Shown here one piece after another: positions 56,268 to 64,000 of a DNA stretch of 64,000 nt; within the stretch, counting starts at the first letter, position 1, and each line of letters opens with the position of its first letter. Source of the stretch: Elymus sibiricus (Eukaryota; Streptophyta; Magnoliopsida; Poales; Poaceae); assembly GCA_039707655.1 (NCBI GenBank), contig CM077664.1:23362781-23426780 (forward strand), written 5' to 3'. Below the pieces are notes generated by a model. The model was not told the DNA's origin. It did not search any database and saw only the letters and a program-made list of their open reading frames with translations. The position numbers and the translations under genes were made by a program.

Positions 56268-58286
56268 TGTAGGGTAATGCAGCAGAAAACAAAAATATTC
56301 CGACCTACGCACCAGCCCAGGACCACTATGAAGATGCATACAAGGTTTTTGATCATTTCGTTACCGACTCGTAGCGCAGCGGAAGTAGAGTCGTTGACGA
56401 TCGGCGGTACAGATCCCCGTAGCTAGGATTTTACAACCTCCCAACCGCGAGGATGTTCTCCCTCATCTGCTCCTCAGACAGCCCTCCGGGAGGCAGTCGG
56501 ACAGTCCCTCGGACGGTGTCGCGGACAGCCCTTCGGGAGGACCCTCGAAACTCGGACGGTCACTTGGACAGCCCTTCGGGAGGACACTCGAACAGCCCCT
56601 CGGGCAAAAAGGATCGAACCTATGACCTCTCTACGGGGTTGCACACATACGGTGTCATCTATCCGGCAGGACTTCGCCGTCCAGAACTAGTTCCCATCGG
56701 AACCCAGACAGCCTTTCGGCACTACGAAACTATTTCGTTGGGAGGGGGAGAGAAGGCCAGATCATGCATGGCTTGTGTGAGAGAGTTGGAGTGGAGTTTG
56801 GAGAGCACTCTCCTCCTCCTTTTATAGTGTGAGGGAGGGATGGAGGGGCTGAAAATTTCAGCCATCCAAAGGGTGTGCCCACCCCCCCAAAAAAAACCAA
56901 GCTCCCACCAAAGGTGGGGAGTTGCCTCATGGGGGCCTCCCTTTCCACCATGGCGCCCCCATATGGGGCTGCCACCTCCTCCCAACACATCCCACAAAAT
57001 GTGGGGGCTGCCCCCCACCATGGGGGGCCCCCAACACCTTGTCCACCAACAAGGGGGCTGCCCCCTAAAGGGGACGCCCCCAAAAACAGCCCAAAAATAG
57101 CCCCCACGAAACGTGGGATCTTGTCCCCTCTCGCTGGGACAAGATGTTTTCCCGCGTGTAATTTCCGGAAAAATTCCCGAAGGTCCCAGAACATTTCTGG
57201 CACCCTCTAAAATATTCTGGACGCGCTCCGGAACATTTCCGGTATGATAGTTTTATTCCGAAACATTTTCGTTAACTCCGAAACACTTCCGGTTTTCTCT
57301 CCGGAACTTTTTCGTCGTCTCCGAAACTTTTCCGGTGACTTTCTTTCGGACTCCTTGTCTAGTATTCAGCAGATAGATGACCCTTAAGCGTGTGACCCTA
57401 TAGGTTCGGTGAAGTATAGACATGACCGGAACACTTTCCGATCAATGATCAACATCGGAGCCGTGGACACCCATATTGACCCCTATACCCACACGAATAA
57501 ATATTCGAGTGAACCTCCAGTTGCCGTGTGCTATTCATGTTGCTTCGCGATATGTTACAAATACCCGAGGTGAGATTTATCGGCATCCCCGTGGATCAAC
57601 ACTTGTCCACAATGCCAGTTACCTCGTTACCGGTTTTGTTCTCTTTTCTCGTTCCCGTGTTCCGGCATCCCCGTGATCAAATCACGCTGTGTCTGGCCAG
57701 ACGATGATGGATACCGTGACACCGAGAGGGCCCAAAGAATATCTCTTCATCGTAGGAGGAGCAAATCCCAATCTTGAGGTATCAAGTCCCTTGTCATACT
57801 TTCCCATGAGCCCGTAAGCCGCCGTAATAGCCACCCAGTTACGGATGACGTTTAACAAACCCCAAAGTTCATGAATCAAGCATGAAGGAACTCGATACTC
57901 TCATGGTCTTAGGAATTATGCAAACTTTAATTTTCTCTGTGTTATAAACCATTAACTTATGACGAGTGTATCTCATAGCATAACATCAATCGGGTCGATT
58001 CAACACAAGTGTTCTACTAACATTTTGCCCTCAAAGTTGCCGGCATAGTCATGCCCATGATCAGGAAAACAGAACCATCATGCAACACTTGAGCTAGTCT
58101 TAGAGGCCAGACTAGGAATATATTTTACCGTTTATTATTCCACACGTGCATATGAGTTTCCCTCCGTGCCTCGTGGTTATTGTAGACTCGATAACCATAG
58201 CAGTTATAGCATGGAACATAAACATAATTATGAACATGGAGATAAACAATAACATTTATTATTGCCTCTAGGGCATATCTCCTACA
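56268..58286 (-). repeat. Left LTR (3' LTR) of element H
   Basis: Holds a repeated motif region (56476-56606) and a G/C-run region (56880-57120) with GGGGCTGCC words. Ends TTATTGCCTCTAGGGCATAT, shared with the BARE1/Angela-like LTR. Confidence 0.85.
56476..56606. repeat. GGACAGCCC(T)TCGGGAGG repeats in the H LTR
   Basis: Four or five near-copies of (C)GGACAGCCCTTCGGGAGG separated by 15-25 bp. The right LTR keeps them at about 63793-63920. Confidence 0.75.
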
Positions 58287-61200
58287 GACTCTCACTTGCA
58301 CTAGAGTCAATAATCTAGTCAATGCTAATGCACTTTACACCTATGGCATACTGGTGTAAAATATGCTTCGCATGTGGTATAGCCTGATGTCCAACGGATC
58401 TGACAACTTCAGCTCCATGTGTATCTTTGCATATCCTCGCGTTTTCACGCTTTCACAAAATTCATATTTTGTGTGGACTTGGCTTTGTATATATGTGAAT
58501 CACTGGTCGAACCTTGATTCCTCAGACTGAGCTATGGAGCAACTATCTGCAATAGTGTCCCATTGACCAAAGTCATTTTGGAACCATACTAAGTTCATGA
58601 ACAAACTGTACGATTCAACATTTTCTTTGTCGCTTCGAAAGCGGCAACATACTTAGCCTCTGTTATAGAATTTGCCACAGTATCCTGTTTAGAACAACTC
58701 TAACTTACTGGGCCACCATATTGTGTATTACACAAAACCCTTAACTTAAATCAAAAATCGCATGGAGCATTGATGAAGATTGTATCGATGTAATTAATTA
58801 CAACGAGCACTTCATAATCTCTGCTTGCGAGAAAACATGCCATCAGTGCTACTTTAGTACTCAATGACATTTTTCACTGTTGTCCCATGATCAGTATATT
58901 GATCACTTTGGTATCTGTACTCGCACCTGCTTGGGCGTACTGGACATATCTGGTTGTTTTACATGCCATGAAATACATGATTAATCCAAACACAAAAGTG
59001 TGTGGAATTTCCATCATGTATTTTGCTCATCAGTGTTCTAGGACACCGAGTCTTGCAAAAACTCTTTCCATGTGACTTCGGCAAGAATCACTCCTTGGCG
59101 TTCTAATGCTAAATGGTTTTAGCATCTTGTCAATATGTAATTTGGCTTAGCCCTATTAGGCAATTCTATCTCCGCGGATAAATATGCCAAATAACAAGGC
59201 TATCTAGCCCAGGCTCTTCATTGAAAAAACTATTTTTCAATGAAGTGCTAGTTCGTGTCAAAAAAATTATATTATTTTCAATCAACAATGTGTCAAGCAC
59301 ACAAGGTTTTAGAAATATTATTATGCTCCCACTTACTTTCTTGTAACCACAAGCATCTTCGTTATCCATTGATGAAATCAAAACTCTTTTGACTATTTCA
59401 TCAAAAACGAAGATTCCAACTTCATTTTGCTCTCTTCTGTCCATCGCTGGAACTCTGAAGTTTGCATACTCACTAGCATCCTCTGGATCGACAAAATACT
59501 TTGGACTGTATCACATACAAGTCCTAGTTTGTATTCCCATTTCATGGAAATTCTTTCGTCATCCATGTTTCATATCTCATGATTGAAATATGTATTAATT
59601 GCTAGTTTAACCCGAACCGACTTTAAGCATCGCTACGGTGAGACAACCTCATCGTAGTCAACTCCTTGAACTTGTTATTGCAATAAGTCGAGCTTTATGG
59701 AAAACATTTTATCCACATCAGTTTATAGTTCCATTAATGTTCGTTAGACTCTAAGTCTTCCGAAGGGTTTATCAAGATATAATCTTGAATCATTTATATG
59801 AAAACTATCTCGGATTATATTGGCTTTTAGCAAATTCCGGAGTCAGGGGCCATCAACGCTTCCTTATGTATCGTAGGTATACTGTTGTCTAACAACAACA
59901 TCTCGTTTGCGCACCTGAGAGGTTTGCACGAGTTTTGCCTACGTGGTTCAGCTGCAAGTTCGACCTAAGTCCATACATCTCATGTAGAGGCTTCCGTATC
60001 AGTCGCAGGAGGAAACGTTTGGAATTACTTCCAAGATTTCTTTCACTTGAGCTGACGACGAAGATACTGTTATCTCGTCGAGTTGCGCTGTCCTCCCACT
60101 CACCTTTTTGAAAGAACCATTTTTTTCAAAATCATACCGTTCTTTGTGGCAAACTTTTGCCTCGGTATAGTGAGGGAGGAATACCCAATAATTTGGGATA
60201 ACCTACAAAGTAGCACTTGTCTGATTTGGAATAGGTTTGTAAATATTTTACACAAGCCCCTTATTCCAAATGTTAAAAAAGATATAACATGGTTGGGCGT
60301 ACCATACCATGGCGTCATTTCAACAGATCTGATGGCACTCTTTTCAGTGTAAAAGCCGCAGTCTCTAAAGCATTACTTTAAAAGGGATAATGGCAAATTG
60401 ATTTATGTCATCTTTGATCTTACCATGTCATAAATGGTTTGATTACATCTTCACAGACATATCACTCACAGTGGTGTTCCGGGAGGTGTAAGTTATGAAA
60501 CTCCTTTCACAACTCATCAGACATTCGCTAAACTTGTAACTCAAATATTCCTTTCCGCAATCCAATTGCAGAAACATAATTTTCTTGTTACAATAATTTC
60601 TACTTCATTGTGAAGACCTTTTGAATGATTTCAAAAGATCCAGACTTATGTCTCATAAAGTAAATATCCATATATTTACCTTAGTCATTTCTGAAGATAG
60701 ACAAATCCACTGCTAGCAACAACTTTTATCGGACTACACACATCAAAATGTATGATCAACAATAAGTTCGTTGCTCATTCCTTATGGCCTGTGAACGGTA
60801 TTTCAGTCACTTCACTTTTCGAACAAATGTTGCAAGTGTCAGATGATTCATAATCAAACGACTTCAAAAAATCCATCATTATGGAATTTCTGCATGCGGG
60901 TTTCTCCAATGTGACCACATGCAGTGCCACACATATGTGGTATTCTTTTAGTCTTGCGACATTTAGCGTCAGTGTTATGGATGTATCATATTACCATCAA
61001 TATTCATAACATACATCCCATCCATGATGGAAGCATGGCCCTTATGTTATTCATAATACTGAACAACAATTGTTCTTTTATGAACAACCCTCTTGCAACA
61101 AACATTATGCAATGGGTTAGAGTGTATAAAACTCTAAAATGAATTACGAAAGTAAATATAGAGGTAATATATTATTATCAATATTCATCACATACATCTC

Positions 61201-63582
61201 ATTCATAATGAAAGTATGGCCCTTATGTTATTCATAACACCGAACATCAAAAGTTCTCTTATGAACAACCTTCTTGCAAGATACTTTATGCAATGGGCTA
61301 GAGTGTATGAAACTCCAAAATGAATTATGAAAAATAAATACATAGGTAATACACCGATGGAAGGTATAGTAACATTTACTATGTTCCCAGCGCGTATCTA
61401 AACCTCATTCCGGCAAGTCTTTTAGGCCGTAGTAGTTCTTGCATCGACTTGCAAGGGAAAGCAATCGAGCGGGTATCTCTGTGATCAACTCATAATACCC
61501 AAGAATCAGTGATTAACATGTTTAATCATAATTCCCAAGAACTATTTCTTTGACCAGCCTTCTATACATCAATAGCTTGTATGATTTTCATACATGAGCT
61601 GAATATTCCAGTCTTCTCTCTTTTTGCCTTTATACTTCTAACAGTTTTACTTCCAATAATTCTCCTACTCTCAGAAGAAGCACCAACTTGAAGAGTGGCG
61701 TCAGCCCCGGACTTCCTAGGTGTGTAAGTCATACTAACACCCTTCGGACATTTCCTTTCAATTAAGTTGTTGTTTTATTCACCATCATCATATGACAGGC
61801 GTTCTTCTGGATCCCTCTGTTATTAGTCTAATGCATAGTAAACACTTTTACTAATAGTTTGCAAACAAACATTGCTTTGGATATCTCATATCTTTTAGCC
61901 TTTGTTTGCGTCTGAAAATTATTTTCAGCTCCATGAATATCACATAACTATCCCAAACTTATGAAGTTCGGGTCTCATGGAAGCAAACATATTGCACTTG
62001 ACCGTAACGAAATTATAGCCTTTGGATCGAAGGACGAGAGTCACATCATCCATAGCATTAGCGGGAGAATACCAAAAACATGCGATAGGACAAAATCCTT
62101 CTCGGCACTCTTGAGGACAATCCTCACATTACGTTACCAACCGTAAAGTTTTAACCAGATATTTAACAGCTATTCAATTTTAATAGGGAAGGTGGAAACG
62201 CGAGCCATTATTCTACAACTATTATGCAAAAAACACTTAGACAATGTCCATAATTAATTTGCACTAAGAATTAAAAGAATTAATTCTAAAGTGTGCTTCC
62301 ACACAAATCAATATCTCTCATAATTGACTGTGAGTGATTCAAGACCCGCATTTCCATTCAACGCCACGGTTCGAGATGAACTCAAATGGCGCGAACTTCA
62401 ATCGGTAGGCAAACTTGCCGATCACATCTCTATGTGATTCTTGTTCATCTTTCGATGCGTGTGTTCCGAGCTCAGGACTGTCCTGCCTGAACGTCAAGAC
62501 AACCAAGTGATCTCGCTGCGAGGTCTCAACTCACCCGCCTCACACTTCTCTAATCGTTCGCACCCATGGAGATCATGTGATGCCCCGAAGAGATAGGTGC
62601 CATGACGGTGCTACACTTGGGAGAACACTAACTACTTGATATTTTAAGTGAGAGATCACCCTAATAAAAAGCGACTACCGCGCAATCAAAAGGGTGCATC
62701 ATAAGGGATAAACATCTCAAGCAATTCATAATAGCATGATATGGTATAGCCCTTTCTGACGGAGAAGTCTTTAATTTCTTCGTCTTCGGCATTTGCGTCG
62801 GTGTTCACCTTCGCGAAGATTGCCACCACCTTGTTGATGCACCAGATAATATTGCTATCTCTATAACTAATAAAATAAGTGCATTACATAAGGTTGACAC
62901 GCAGGTCATTAAAGTGACAATCATATGGCTCCAGCCATCATGCCGAATCATGACACATAGGTCATGTTAATTTACATTATATAGTCATCTCATACAAAAT
63001 CAAATTAATATGAGAACTGCTATACCACATCACATGCACATCCTGCAAAACCAAGTTAGATGCCTCTAATCGGTTTATACAAAAATTTATTTTACGTGGC
63101 TTCTAAGGTTTCGAAACAAACCGAAGCTACCAACGTCCATCATCAAGTGTGATTATTCAAGTCGCTAGATTAACTTTGCGGGGTGTATGAAACACGAGAT
63201 AATAAAATCTCGAGCCCCATACTGAACTTCATCAAACGCATGACCCCCGTGCAGATCATATCTGCATTGCCCTTTTGTCTGCGAAATTTCATCTTTCTCT
63301 CTAACTATGGTGAAATTCAACGAACTGTTAGCACTTCGTTGATCAATCAGGATCGCGGATTGCCAGAACTTTGAAAGTCCACCATGCTGTTATCAAGATC
63401 AGAAATATGGAAATTCCAGGGAAGCAACAAGAACATCAGGTAACAGATTTCATCTACTACCCGCACAAATAATTTTCAATAATAGAACTCATCTACTACA
63501 AATTATATTGTGCAACACCCATACATCTCATGTATTCTAGATCGCAACCTGCATCTACGCATAGCACGGCTCATGATGCCAC
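58287..63582 (-). pseudogene. Relic of Copia gag-pol in element H
   Basis: Traces on minus: a reverse transcriptase part at 59444-59166 (CGYKKVSGSIIIFLKPCV, then SLKNSFFNEE), an integrase-like part around 60590-60460 (GTTCCGGGAGGTGTAAGTTA matches the other Copia's integrase coding) and gag-like sequence further right. Dense stops and indels. A local ~180 bp stretch is repeated (60970-61150 and 61160-61340: ATTCATAACATACATCCCAT-type words). Confidence 0.75.
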
Positions 63583-64000
63583 TATAGGGTAATGCAGCAG
63601 AAAACAAAAAAATTCCGACCTACGCACCAGCCCAGGACCACTATGAAGATGCATACAAGGTTTTTGATCATTTCGTTACCGACTCGTAGCGCAGCGGAAG
63701 TAGAGTCGATGACGATCGCGGTGCAGATCCCCGCAGCTAGGATTTTACAACCTCCCAACCGCGAGGATGTTCTCCCTCATCTGCTCCTCAGACAGCCCTC
63801 CGGGAGGCGGTCGGACAGCCCCTCGGACGGTGTCGCGGACAGCCCTTCGGGAGGACCCTCGAAACTCAGACGGTCACTCGGACAGCCCTTCGGGAGGACA
63901 CTCGAACAGCCCCTCGGGCAAAAAGGATCGAACCTACAACCTCTCTATGGGGTTGCACACATACGGTGTCGTCTATCCGGCAGGGCTTCGCCGTCCAGAA
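63583..64000 (-). repeat. Right LTR (5' LTR) of element H, partial
   Basis: First 418 bases of the second LTR copy, collinear with 56268-56687. Confidence 0.85.

Larger units (their letters stand above)
56268..64000 (-). mobile_element. Old Copia element H, decayed, right LTR incomplete
   Basis: The left LTR is 56268-58286 (2019 bp; + strand TGTAGGGTAATGC ... ATATCTCCTACA). The internal part is 58287-63582, and the right LTR starts at 63583 (TATAGGG, G-to-A in the TG) and leaves the window. Next to it the minus strand reads GTGGCATCATGAGCC, the same primer region as the other Copia. About 16 differences in the 418 bp of shared LTR (near 4%) make it older. Internal order parallels the BARE1/Angela-like element but no long ORF survives. 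Confidence 0.85.

Overview
The window is from the nuclear genome of a large-genome grass, most likely Triticeae (wheat, Aegilops or barley relatives). The evidence is nested LTR retrotransposons of recognisable Triticeae types (a BARE1/WIS/Angela-like Copia, Tat-lineage Gypsy elements with an antisense ORF, a Cassandra TRIM with 5S-like LTRs), Stowaway MITEs with CTCCCTCC ends, and plant NLR and G-type lectin receptor kinase genes. Recognition is by motif and remembered family features; no database was searched.

Region 1 (1-36381) is a retrotransposon nest. Junctions and target-site duplications (TSDs) suggest this order. Tat-Gypsy G (antisense ORF 33350-35345, 3' LTR 35922-36381) is the outermost layer. 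A Gypsy LTR F lies in it (17731-18558 and 32849-33347). F is split on its left by Tat-Gypsy D (2631-17730) and in its middle by a 14.3 kb block (18559-32848). D is itself interrupted by Tat-Gypsy E (1-2630) and two solo LTRs (2847-5176, TSD GTGAC; 13971-15488, TSD GTGTG). The 14.3 kb block holds a Cassandra TRIM, an unclassified repeat A, a truncated minus-strand Gypsy B with a tRNA-Asp-type primer site, and, inside B's LTR, a complete minus-strand Copia (21903-30615, TSD GAATA).

Region 2 (36382-56267) is a gene island. It holds a ~1.1 kb tandem duplication carrying a decayed coding fragment, a SINE, several MITEs, a G-type lectin S-receptor kinase pseudogene (40507-45776) broken by two stops and three insertions, an intact CC-NB-ARC-LRR resistance-type gene (48258-52781, minus) and, at 54.3-56.3 kb, two small adjacent genes. 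The first has a GRF-type zinc finger and one intron. Each has a TATAAAAC box, and TTTCCCGCC motifs matching the E2F consensus lie in front of both, in a dense array before the second.

Region 3 (56268-64000) is an older, decayed minus-strand Copia (H) that cuts the second small gene; its right LTR runs off the window.

The NLR is the only long gene that looks fully functional. The kinase pseudogene shows how an immune-type locus decays by insertion. The most unusual signal is the E2F-site array with its paired small genes, which may be an undescribed mobile unit or a cell-cycle-responsive gene pair.
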